This document shows positions 7,750-14,967 of a stretch of DNA of 15,508 bases, piece by piece. The notes below the pieces were generated by a model. It saw nothing but the letters and a program-made list of their open reading frames with translations, was not told where the DNA came from and did no database searches. The position numbers were made by a program, and so were the translations under genes. How positions within the stretch are numbered: the stretch's first letter is position 1; every line of letters begins with the position of its first letter. The stretch comes from Candidatus Omnitrophota bacterium (lineage in GTDB: Bacteria; Ratteibacteria; UBA8468; B48-G9; DSTR01), in contig JAMWDF010000039.1 of assembly GCA_023818865.1 (NCBI GenBank), positions 1-15,508 of the forward strand, given 5' to 3'.

Positions 7750-7783
7750 ATTTAATGGGTTGGAAAGTCAAGAAAGTGAGACC

Positions 7784-9124
7784 ATGAGAAATATGAGAAA
7801 TATTGGTGTTATCGGAGCTGGTCATGTGGGGTTAGTTACAGCCGCTTGTTTGGCTAAGCTTGGCCATCGGGTGACCTGCGCGGATAATGACACTGAAAAA
7901 ATTGAAAATCTGAAAAAACTGGTGATGCCTTTTTACGAACCAGGATTGGAAGAATTAGTCAAAGAAGCAGTAAGTCACCAGTTGCTTTCTTTCATTTCTT
8001 CGCTAGCCAAATTGGCTGAAGAATCCGAAATCATTTTTATCGCTGTGGGCACTCCTCCAACCTCTGAAGGCCGCGCTGACCTTTCTTTCGTAGAGCAGGT
8101 AACTGTGGAACTCGCCAACTCTCTATCAGCCATGAAGGGGCGTAAAGAAAATGCTCCAAAGAATATCTACCGGCTTATCGTGGAAAAAAGTACTGTTCCA
8201 GTCCTCACCGGCGAATGGGTAAAAAGAACGTTGGAACTGCTATCACCTACTGGGTTAGAATTTGACGTGGCCGCTAATCCAGAGTTTCTTAGAGAAGGCT
8301 GCGCTATCAAGGATTTTATGGAGCCGGATAGAATTGTCGTCGGTGTAGAAAGTGAGCGCGCTCGGAAGATTTTTGAAGAGATATATTCGGGAATTAAGGG
8401 TCCAATACTTTTCACTGATATAAAAAGCGCTGAACTAATTAAGCATGCTTCCAATTGCTTCCTTGCCCTGAAAATTTCTTATGCTAATGCGTTGGCCCAA
8501 GTTTGCGAACGAGTGGGCGCAGATATAGAAAAGGTATTAGAAGGCATGGGTCTGGACAAGAGAATTGGCCTTTCCTTTCTCAGAGCCGGTGTGGGTTATG
8601 GTGGTTCCTGTTTGCCAAAGGATGTGGCCGCCTTTATCTCTTTGTGTGAAGAAATTGGCTATCCCTTTGCCTTACTTAGAGAAGTGGAGAAAATCAATCA
8701 GGGGCAACGGCGTTTGGTAGTAAAAAAGGTGCGGGAGTTGCTTTGGAATCTGAAAGGGAAGCAGATCGCCATCTGGGGATTAGCTTTCAAACCGGATACC
8801 GATGACGTTCGCGATAGCCCAGCTATAGAAATTATTAACTCTTTAACTCGGGAAGGAGCAGTAATCAAAGCCCATGACCCTATGGCCGTAGAAAATATGA
8901 AGAAGGTAATCCCGAATATCTCTTATTGTTCAGACCCATACGAGGCGGCCAGAGACGCTCATTTAGTCGTGCTCCTGACTGACTGGAATATTTACCGCCA
9001 ACTTGACTTTGAAAAGATAAAACAATCCATGAAAATCCCTCGTTTAATTGATGGCCGAAATTTTCTTGATCCGGAAAAGCTTCGTGGATACGGGTTTATT
9101 TACCGGGGAATAGGCCGAAAATGA
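7784..9124 (+). CDS. ugd: UDP-glucose 6-dehydrogenase
   Basis: This 446-residue nucleotide-sugar dehydrogenase oxidises UDP-glucose to UDP-glucuronate with two NAD+ in the cytosol. The N-terminal domain has the NAD motif GAGHVG (11-16), then VGTPP, EKSTVPV and NPEFLREG. The catalytic residues line up with those known for the family: K220 and N224 in ELIKHASN, C276 in GYGGSCLPKD, and D280. The C-terminal UDP-binding domain includes GLAFKPDTDDVRDSP. The frame is open back to a TTG at 7721, but the ATG at 7784 puts the NAD motif at the usual distance from the N-terminus and has GTGAG at about 7776-7780 upstream; an in-frame ATG at 7793 is an alternative. The stop overlaps the decarboxylase start in ATGA, and the two enzymes catalyse consecutive steps. 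A related UDP-sugar as substrate is possible but less likely. Confidence 0.9.
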   Translation: MRNMRNIGVIGAGHVGLVTAACLAKLGHRVTCADNDTEKIENLKKLVMPFYEPGLEELVKEAVSHQLLSFISSLAKLAEESEIIFIAVGTPPTSEGRADLSFVEQVTVELANSLSAMKGRKENAPKNIYRLIVEKSTVPVLTGEWVKRTLELLSPTGLEFDVAANPEFLREGCAIKDFMEPDRIVVGVESERARKIFEEIYSGIKGPILFTDIKSAELIKHASNCFLALKISYANALAQVCERVGADIEKVLEGMGLDKRIGLSFLRAGVGYGGSCLPKDVAAFISLCEEIGYPFALLREVEKINQGQRRLVVKKVRELLWNLKGKQIAIWGLAFKPDTDDVRDSPAIEIINSLTREGAVIKAHDPMAVENMKKVIPNISYCSDPYEAARDAHLVVLLTDWNIYRQLDFEKIKQSMKIPRLIDGRNFLDPEKLRGYGFIYRGIGRK

Positions 9125-10068
9125 AAGTTCTTGTCACCGGAGGCGCCGGATTCATCGGTAGCCATCTAGTAGCTTACTATCTAAGTCAAAATGCTCTGGT
9201 CTGGTGTGTAGATAACCTCTTGACTGGAAGACCAGAGAATCTAGCTGAATATCGCTCTTCGCAAAATCTCCGTTTTTTAGAGAAGGATGTTACTTCCCTT
9301 TCTATAGAGAAACTTCCAAACGACTTTAACCTTGTTTTTCATCTGGCCAGTCCTGCCTCTCCGGTGGATTATCAGCGCTATCCACTGGAAACTATGAGAG
9401 TAAATTCATTGGGGACAGAAAAAATGCTTAGACTGGCTCTGAAGTGTGAAGCCAGATTTCTTTATTCTTCAACTTCGGAGGTCTATGGTGACCCGGAGAT
9501 TCCTGTTCAGCCTGAGACTTACTGGGGACGTGTCAATCCGGTGGGACCGCGTTCAGTCTACGATGAAGCCAAACGCTACGGGGAAGCCATTACTATGCTT
9601 TTTCACCGCTACTGGAAAGCCAATACGGCAATCGCCCGCATTTTTAATACCTACGGTCCGGGTATGAAACCTGACGACGGCCGAGTAATTCCTAACTTTA
9701 TCAATCAGCTTTTAACTGGAAAACCTCTGACTGTCTATGGGGATGGTCAACAAACCCGCAGTTTATGCTATATTGACGACCTGGTAGAAGGAATTGTTTT
9801 ACTCGCCAAATCTGATGAACACCAGCCAGTGAATTTAGGTAATCCTGAAGAATTTACCATCTTGCAGCTGGTAGCCGAGATAGAAAAAATCGCCAAGATG
9901 CCAGTAAGCATAGAATATAGACCGCTGCCGGAAGATGACCCCAAGCGAAGAAAGCCTGACATTTCCCGGGCAAAACAACTTCTCGGGTGGGAACCGAAGG
10001 TTTCCCTAAAGGTAGGACTCTCCAAAACGCTGGACTATTTCCAAAGCCAGATTCATTTAAAGAAGTGA
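9121..10068 (+). CDS. uxs: UDP-glucuronate decarboxylase (UDP-xylose synthase)
   Basis: This is a 315-residue extended SDR with GGAGFIG at 7-13. Family hallmarks are HLASPASPVDYQRYP (74-88), SSTSEVYGDP with S116-S117-T118, YWGRVNP (134-140), and YDEAKRYGE with Y147 and K151, followed by RIFNTYGPGM and DGRVIPNF. These are diagnostic of UDP-xylose synthase (EC 4.1.1.35), which decarboxylates UDP-glucuronate to UDP-xylose through a UDP-4-keto intermediate. Its position directly behind ugd with an ATGA overlap strongly supports the pathway UDP-glucose to UDP-glucuronate to UDP-xylose. The protein lacks the N-terminal membrane anchor of eukaryotic homologues, as expected in bacteria. One small departure is GPGM where most members have GPRM. 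A UDP-apiose-type or 4-keto-releasing activity is a remote alternative. Confidence 0.9.
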   Translation: MKVLVTGGAGFIGSHLVAYYLSQNALVWCVDNLLTGRPENLAEYRSSQNLRFLEKDVTSLSIEKLPNDFNLVFHLASPASPVDYQRYPLETMRVNSLGTEKMLRLALKCEARFLYSSTSEVYGDPEIPVQPETYWGRVNPVGPRSVYDEAKRYGEAITMLFHRYWKANTAIARIFNTYGPGMKPDDGRVIPNFINQLLTGKPLTVYGDGQQTRSLCYIDDLVEGIVLLAKSDEHQPVNLGNPEEFTILQLVAEIEKIAKMPVSIEYRPLPEDDPKRRKPDISRAKQLLGWEPKVSLKVGLSKTLDYFQSQIHLKK

Positions 10069-10074
10069 AAGGAG
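10069..10074 (+). promoter_or_regulatory. Strong Shine-Dalgarno site for the SDR gene at 10079
   Basis: AAGGAG begins immediately after the TGA stop of the decarboxylase gene (10066-10068) and lies four bases before the ATG at 10079. It is one of the best-matched ribosome-binding sites in the window. It stands at one of the few junctions where genes do not overlap, which suggests independent initiation here. Confidence 0.6.
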
Positions 10075-10078
10075 AAGG

Positions 10079-11227
10079 ATGAACAGGATACTTGTGACCG
10101 GCGGGGCAGGATTCATTGGCAGTCATCTAGTAGACGCTCTAATACAAAAGGGAAATCAGGTAACGGTCTTTGACAATCTTGATCGCCAAGTTCATCCAAG
10201 GGGCTTACCTAATCACTTCAATCTTAGAAGCACTTTCATTCGGGGTGATGTTAGAAACAGGCAAGCCCTGAAGGAAGTAGTCTGCCAGGCTGATGCGGTC
10301 GTTCACCTGGCTGCTGCAGTAGGCGTTGGTCAATCTCAGTACCAAATTGCCCACTATGTGGAAAGCAATATTCAAGGCACAGCCAATCTTCTTGACATCC
10401 TCGTTAATGAGAAACATCGCGTCAAAAAACTCCTGGTGGCTTCCTCAATGAGCATTTACGGTGAGGGATTATACCGCTGTCGTCAGTGCGGGAGAGTGAA
10501 GCCAGAATTAAGAAAAGGCCCCCAAGAAATTGAAGGGTCAACCGACCGGGAGAAGGTCAGAATTTCCCGGTCTGATTGGGAACCAAAATGCCCCCGCTGC
10601 GGAGGAGAAATCAAAGCAATTCCCACGCCGGAGGACACTCCTTTGATAGCCAATTCTATCTACGCCATCAGCAAAAAGGAACAAGAGGAGATGGCTCTTC
10701 TTATTGGCAAAACCTACGGTTTGCCAGTGGTGGCTCTTCGATTCTTCAATGTTTACGGACCCCGTCAATCTCTTTCTAATCCCTATACCGGCGTAACGGC
10801 CATTTTTTTAAGTCGGGTAAAAAACAATCATCCTCCAGTAGTCTATGAGGATGGACAACAAACTCGAGATTTTATCTGGGTGGGCGATGTTGTCCAAGCC
10901 TGCCTGTTATGCCTGGAAAATGAAAAGGCTGATTTTCAGGTCTTTAATGTCGGGACAGGTAAACCGGTGGCTATCGGACAGATGGCCGAACTGATTATTC
11001 AATTACTCAAGAAAAAACTTACACCAGAGATTACCTATACCTTCCGTAAGGGTGATGTTAGGCATTGCTTCGCTGATACCACCCAAATAAGAAAGGCCCT
11101 TGGCTTTCAAGCGAAGACTCCTCTTAGAGAAGGTTTATTGAAATTGGCCGGTTGGGCAAGAAAAGTAGAAGCAAAAGATAGATTTGAACAGGCAGCCAAG
11201 GAATTGAAAGAAAAAGGGTTGACTTGA
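10079..11227 (+). CDS. dTDP-L-rhamnose 4-epimerase-like SDR with four-cysteine insert
   Basis: The 382-residue extended SDR is longer than its neighbours because of an insert of about 50 residues between the active-site serine block (ASSMSIYGEG, 121-130) and the catalytic Y195-xxx-K199. The insert carries C134/C137 and C171/C174, a zinc-ribbon-like arrangement, and ends in WEPKCPRCGGEI. GGAGFIG is at 8-14. The blocks FNVYGPRQSLSNPYTGV and EDGQQTRDFIWVGDV are typical of the group that includes Burkholderia WbiB, which converts dTDP-L-rhamnose to dTDP-6-deoxy-L-talose. That substrate is therefore likely but not proven; no rmlABCD genes are in the window. It follows the decarboxylase by 10 bases and ends in a TGATG junction with the next GT2 gene. 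Part of the C-terminus (residues about 360-382) is charged and helical, rich in Lys and Glu. Confidence 0.8.
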   Translation: MNRILVTGGAGFIGSHLVDALIQKGNQVTVFDNLDRQVHPRGLPNHFNLRSTFIRGDVRNRQALKEVVCQADAVVHLAAAVGVGQSQYQIAHYVESNIQGTANLLDILVNEKHRVKKLLVASSMSIYGEGLYRCRQCGRVKPELRKGPQEIEGSTDREKVRISRSDWEPKCPRCGGEIKAIPTPEDTPLIANSIYAISKKEQEEMALLIGKTYGLPVVALRFFNVYGPRQSLSNPYTGVTAIFLSRVKNNHPPVVYEDGQQTRDFIWVGDVVQACLLCLENEKADFQVFNVGTGKPVAIGQMAELIIQLLKKKLTPEITYTFRKGDVRHCFADTTQIRKALGFQAKTPLREGLLKLAGWARKVEAKDRFEQAAKELKEKGLT

Positions 11228-11955
11228 TGAAGCCATTCCTCAGTATCGTTATTCCTGCCAGAAACGAAAAAGAGAACATTGCAGAAACGGTCAGAAGAAT
11301 AGTACTTTTTCTCCAGAACAAGGAAATAGAAATCATCGTTGTTAACGACCATTCTTCTGACACCACCGCCGAAGAAGTTCAAAAATTACTGGCTGAGTTT
11401 CCTTCTCTTCTATTGATTGATAATCAAAAACCACCGGGATTTGCCAACGCCTTGCGTACCGGTTGGGAAAATGCCCAGGGCGAGTTTGTTCTTCCAGTCA
11501 TGGCTGACGGTTGTGATGACCCTCAAACTATTCCCCTGATGATGGAAAAAGCCCAGGAGGGTTATGACCTTATTTGCGGCTGCCGATACACCCCGGGGGG
11601 AAAACGAGTTGGCGGACCGCTCATCCAAGGATTCTTTTCCTGGTTGGTGGGCCGATCTCTCTTTTGTCTTCTACATCTTCCCACGGCTGATATCTCCAAT
11701 GCATATAAAATGTATCGCCGCAGAGTTTTAACTAATTTTTCTCTTCGGGAAAAAGGATTTGCAATTTCCATGGAAGCAGCACTGAAGTTTATCTTCTCCG
11801 GTCATCGGGTAGCCGATGTACCCACTATTTGGTTTGGCAGAAAAAAGGGGAAATCAAAGTTTCGGTTGAGCCGCACCTGGCCTTATATTAGGTTATATTG
11901 GTCAGTCTTTGTCTGGAAATTCTCTAGGGGATTGCTTCCTCGGAATGAAGATTAG
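11227..11955 (+). CDS. GT2 family glycosyltransferase, DPM1-like, with variant metal-site motif
   Basis: The 242-residue protein opens with SIVIPARNEKENI (6-18) and IIVVNDHSSD (36-45), the GT-A nucleotide-binding strands of the polyprenyl-phosphate sugar synthase group. At the place of the usual DAD it has VMADGCDDP (91-99), so the acidic residues are D94, D97 and D98; this form recurs in some bacterial DPM1-like proteins as far as I recall. CGCRYTPGG and a C-terminal basic block (FGRKKGKSKFRL) with WPYIRLYWSVF fit the family. I chose the ATG at 11227, which overlaps the upstream stop by one base (TGATG); the TTG at 11224 is a poorer option. No C-terminal membrane segments are evident. Predicted role: loading a sugar on polyprenyl phosphate at the inner membrane face. 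Two bases separate it from the methyltransferase gene that follows. Confidence 0.85.
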   Translation: MKPFLSIVIPARNEKENIAETVRRIVLFLQNKEIEIIVVNDHSSDTTAEEVQKLLAEFPSLLLIDNQKPPGFANALRTGWENAQGEFVLPVMADGCDDPQTIPLMMEKAQEGYDLICGCRYTPGGKRVGGPLIQGFFSWLVGRSLFCLLHLPTADISNAYKMYRRRVLTNFSLREKGFAISMEAALKFIFSGHRVADVPTIWFGRKKGKSKFRLSRTWPYIRLYWSVFVWKFSRGLLPRNED

Positions 11956-11957
11956 AG

Positions 11958-12782
11958 ATGAGAGCAAAAAACACCCGGTTTGCCTTTGGCCAAAACTGGC
12001 TCTCTTTTCTCCGGTGCCTGGATGATGAGAGAATCAAGGTCGCCTGCGAAAGCCTTCAGGAATTTCTTCAAGTGGTCGGTTGGCAAGAAAAAACCTTTCT
12101 GGACATTGGCTGTGGCAGCGGTCTTTTCAGCCTGGCAGCGAGAAAACTTGGAGCAAAGGTTCATTCGTTCGATTGCGACCAGGAGGCAATTGCCTGCACT
12201 GAGTTTTTGAAGGACCGCTTTTTCCCAGGTGACCCTGACTGGAAAATTGAGGTCGGCTCAATTACCGACCAATCTTTTGTCAGCAGATTAGGACAATTTG
12301 ATATTGTCTATGCTTGGGGCGTCCTCCACCATACCGGGGATATGTTCACTGCTATGAGGCTGGCTGCTAATTTGGTAAAACCAGAGGGCCTAATTTATTT
12401 GGCTATTTACAATTACCAGCCATATTGGACCAGTTTTCATCGTTGGCGAAAAAAGATTTACGTGGAGTCAACTTGGCTCGGCCGATTTCTGCTCCTTGCG
12501 TCCTATGTTATCTTTCAGGTGACCAAAGGCTTAATTAAGGACATGCTCTTGTTTCGTCATCCCCTAGCCCGGTATAGGAATAAAAAAAGAATCCGGGGAA
12601 TGTCTGTCTGGCATGACTGGGTTGATTGGGTGGGAGGGTATCCCTTTGAAGCAGCCACCCCAGAAGAAATTTTTGACTTCTGGAGTGGCCAAGGCTTCAT
12701 CCTAAGGAAATTGAAGACCTGCGGCGGAGGGCACGGTTGTAACGAATTTGTTTTTCAACGGCTCAGTACACTGAGACAATGA
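11958..12782 (+). CDS. Class I SAM-dependent methyltransferase
   Basis: The 274-residue protein contains motif I FLDIGCGSGLFSLAA (47-61), the acidic end of strand 2 in HSFDCD, the motif FDIVYAWGVLHHTG, and VKPEGLIYLAIYN. The C-terminal half contains MSVWHDWVDWVGGYPFEAATPEEIFDFW and KTCGGGHGCNEFVF, blocks shared by a well-populated but uncharacterised group of methyltransferases that often sit in polysaccharide and glycosylation clusters. The FGQNW near the N-terminus is likewise typical, so the ATG at 11958 is the right start. The upstream GGAATGAAG may supply the ribosome-binding site. It ends in an ATGA overlap with the next GT2 gene. Methyl acceptor unknown; a sugar hydroxyl or lipid-linked glycan is a reasonable inference from context. 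Confidence 0.87.
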   Translation: MRAKNTRFAFGQNWLSFLRCLDDERIKVACESLQEFLQVVGWQEKTFLDIGCGSGLFSLAARKLGAKVHSFDCDQEAIACTEFLKDRFFPGDPDWKIEVGSITDQSFVSRLGQFDIVYAWGVLHHTGDMFTAMRLAANLVKPEGLIYLAIYNYQPYWTSFHRWRKKIYVESTWLGRFLLLASYVIFQVTKGLIKDMLLFRHPLARYRNKKRIRGMSVWHDWVDWVGGYPFEAATPEEIFDFWSGQGFILRKLKTCGGGHGCNEFVFQRLSTLRQ

Positions 12783-13522
12783 TGGCTAACCAACGACAGG
12801 TAGATGTTTCCATCATCATACCGGCCTACAATGAGGAGAAAAGACTTGGACCTACTTTGATTGCGGTGGCCGACTACTTTCTTAGTTCAAGCAAGACGTT
12901 TGAAATCATCGTGGTGGATGATGGGAGCACTGACGGAACCGCCCAGTTGGTAGAGAAAATCAAACCGGCTTATTCTGCCGGTTCCGAAAGAGGAATATTC
13001 AGATTGGTTAGGCATGAAACAAATCAGGGAAAAGGGAAGGCTGTAAGGACCGGAGTTCTTCTGGCGACAGGAAGATGGATTCTATTTACTGACGCTGACC
13101 TTTCCACTCCCATTACTGAATTTGATAAGATGGAGCAAGCCCTGCGGAACGGGGATGAAGTAGTGATTGGCTCACGGGCATTGCCTGAATCCAGAATTAT
13201 GGTCGCCCAGCCATGGTTTCGCCGCCAAATCGGTCGCATTTTTCCTTTGTTGGTCAGGTGTCTATTGCTCCCAGATTTTCATGATACCCAATGTGGGTTT
13301 AAAGCGTTCAAAAAAGAAACAGCCCAACGGTTATTTCAACAACTGCAAACCAGCGGATTTGCTTTTGATGTAGAGATTCTTCTTCGGGCGAAAAAAGCCG
13401 GAATAAACGTTCGGGAAATCCCGGTCATATGGTATAATTCAAGAGAAAGCAAGGTTTCTCTCTGGAGATCCCCCTGGCAAATGTTGGCGGAAGTAATTCG
13501 TATTAGGAAGATAAGAAGATGA
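12779..13522 (+). CDS. GT2 family glycosyltransferase, dolichyl-phosphate glucose synthase-like
   Basis: The 247-residue protein has SIIIPAYNEEKRLGPTL (11-27), EIIVVDDGSTDGTA (42-55), NQGKGKAVRTGV (82-93), and FTDADLSTPI with the metal-binding D105-A106-D107, followed by IGSRAL. DTQCGFKAF and the ending VREIPVIWYNSRESKVS are typical of the ALG5/DPG-synthase branch of GT2. Enzymes of this branch transfer glucose or another hexose from a nucleotide donor to polyprenyl phosphate at the cytoplasmic face. It differs clearly in sequence from the two other DPM1-like proteins of the window, so a different sugar is likely. Two consecutive ATG codons (12779 and 12782) are possible starts; the first makes an ATGA overlap with the upstream methyltransferase. 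The stop overlaps the radical SAM start, again as ATGA. Confidence 0.88.
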   Translation: MMANQRQVDVSIIIPAYNEEKRLGPTLIAVADYFLSSSKTFEIIVVDDGSTDGTAQLVEKIKPAYSAGSERGIFRLVRHETNQGKGKAVRTGVLLATGRWILFTDADLSTPITEFDKMEQALRNGDEVVIGSRALPESRIMVAQPWFRRQIGRIFPLLVRCLLLPDFHDTQCGFKAFKKETAQRLFQQLQTSGFAFDVEILLRAKKAGINVREIPVIWYNSRESKVSLWRSPWQMLAEVIRIRKIRR

Positions 13523-14967
13523 AAGTACTGTTCACCTATTTCCCCCATTACAGTCCGGAGAAAGGTTACCTTCTTCTCAGCCAGAACAGGTTTACCAAGT
13601 ATCGCGGGGACCCAGAACTAATTTATCCTCTTATTCCGGCTTCGGCTTTAACCCTGCTGAAAAACGATGGCCACCAGGTGTTTTTCTTAGATGGCATCGT
13701 TCAGCGTCTCTCTTTGTCCGATTACTTAGCCACTGTAAAGCATCTTCGTCCTGACATCCTTTTTTTTGAAACCAAGACGCCCTGCGTCCAGCAAGATTGG
13801 AGGATCGTTCAGCGGTTAAAAGAAATCTTGCCCGGATTGCTTATTGGTTGCTGCGGAGACCATGTCAGTGTACTCCCTGAAGAAACTCTTAATAACTCAC
13901 CGACAGACTTTGTCATCCTTGGCGGTGATTACGACGAGGGAATCAGACGGCTCTGCCAATCCCTCAGCAGAAACGAAACTATCCCTGCCGGCGTTGCTTA
14001 CCGAGAACGATCTGGCAGAGTTGTCAATCCGGGGAAACCTATTTTTGTTGAATGTCTGGATGAGCTACCATTTATTGACCGGGAGATTGTTCCTTGGAAA
14101 AATTACCACGAAGCCTGGAGACTTTACGACCAGTTTGCCTATCTTTCAGGAAGCCGGGGTTGCCCGTATCGGTGTACATTTTGTTCTTGGCCTCAGATGC
14201 TTTATCAGGGACGCGTAAGATTTCGTTCCCCGGCTAAAATTGCCGAAGAAATGCGTTTTCTGGTAAACCGGTATGGTATCAAGGAGTTCTTTTTTGACGA
14301 CGATACGTTTACCTGTAATCGTCCCTGGGTCCTGGAGATTTGTGACCGAATTAGAAACCTAAACCTTCCGCTTCTTTGGTCGTGTAATGGCCGAGTAGAT
14401 AATGTTGATGCTCTGATGCTACAAGCTATGAAGGAAAGCGGTTGCCGCCTGATTAAGTACGGAGTAGAGAGCGTTCATCAGATTACCCTTGACAGAATCA
14501 AGAAGGGATATACAGTGGAGCAGGTGAGGGAAGCCTTCAGACTCACTCAAAAAGCAGGCATCCTTATTCACGCCACGGCAATGCTAGGTTTTCCCTGGGA
14601 AACAAAGGAGCAAATGCGAGAAACAGTGAGGTTTATTGAGGAGTTGCGACCAGACACCTGCCAGTTTTCTTTGCCTATAGCTTACCCTGGAACAGAGTTG
14701 TTTGCGGAAGCCAAAAAAAACGGTTGGCTCTCATTTGGTACTGACTGGCAAAAATATGATATGTCTCTTCCTACTCTGAAACATCCAGATTTAGAACCCA
14801 GAGAAATCGTGGCGGCTTGCCGACAGGCCTGGCTTAAGGTTTACTTTTCCCCGACGTTTCTGCTTAAGAAAGCGAAAGCAATTTACAGGCCCAGTCAGGT
14901 GAGGTGGTACTGGCGCGGCCTTTTTTCCTTGTTAAAAGGTCATCTGGCTTCCTGGGGTAAGATATGA
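13519..14967 (+). CDS. B12-binding-domain radical SAM protein
   Basis: The 482-residue protein has an N-terminal Rossmann-like domain (about 1-160) of the cobalamin-binding type, visible as MKVLFTYFP, ASALTLLKNDGHQVFFLDG, LRPDILFFET and GLLIGCCGDHVSVLPEE. The radical SAM core follows, with the iron-sulfur cluster motif C215-xxx-C219-xx-C222 in SRGCPYRCTFCSW, then FFFDDDTF, LLWSCNGRVD, GCRLIKYGVES and HATAMLGFPWET. The arrangement matches the large class-B-like group whose members carry out methylations at unactivated carbons and other radical chemistry. No His of the DxHxxG type is seen in the N-terminal domain, which is usual for this group. The start is set by the ATGA overlap with the GT2 gene. 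A role in modifying a sugar, lipid carrier or lipid is inferred only from the context. Confidence 0.86.
   Translation: MKVLFTYFPHYSPEKGYLLLSQNRFTKYRGDPELIYPLIPASALTLLKNDGHQVFFLDGIVQRLSLSDYLATVKHLRPDILFFETKTPCVQQDWRIVQRLKEILPGLLIGCCGDHVSVLPEETLNNSPTDFVILGGDYDEGIRRLCQSLSRNETIPAGVAYRERSGRVVNPGKPIFVECLDELPFIDREIVPWKNYHEAWRLYDQFAYLSGSRGCPYRCTFCSWPQMLYQGRVRFRSPAKIAEEMRFLVNRYGIKEFFFDDDTFTCNRPWVLEICDRIRNLNLPLLWSCNGRVDNVDALMLQAMKESGCRLIKYGVESVHQITLDRIKKGYTVEQVREAFRLTQKAGILIHATAMLGFPWETKEQMRETVRFIEELRPDTCQFSLPIAYPGTELFAEAKKNGWLSFGTDWQKYDMSLPTLKHPDLEPREIVAACRQAWLKVYFSPTFLLKKAKAIYRPSQVRWYWRGLFSLLKGHLASWGKI

Noticed and set aside
7721..7783. TTG start at 7721 for the UDP-glucose dehydrogenase
   Set aside because: It would put the NAD-binding glycine motif 21 residues too far in and lies on the predicted promoter; the ATG at 7784 gives the usual family layout.
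10478..10602. Cysteine-rich stretch as a separate inserted gene or domain fusion
   Set aside because: The frame is continuous, and the insert is part of the known length and layout of dTDP-L-rhamnose 4-epimerase-like SDRs, so no recent fusion need be invoked.
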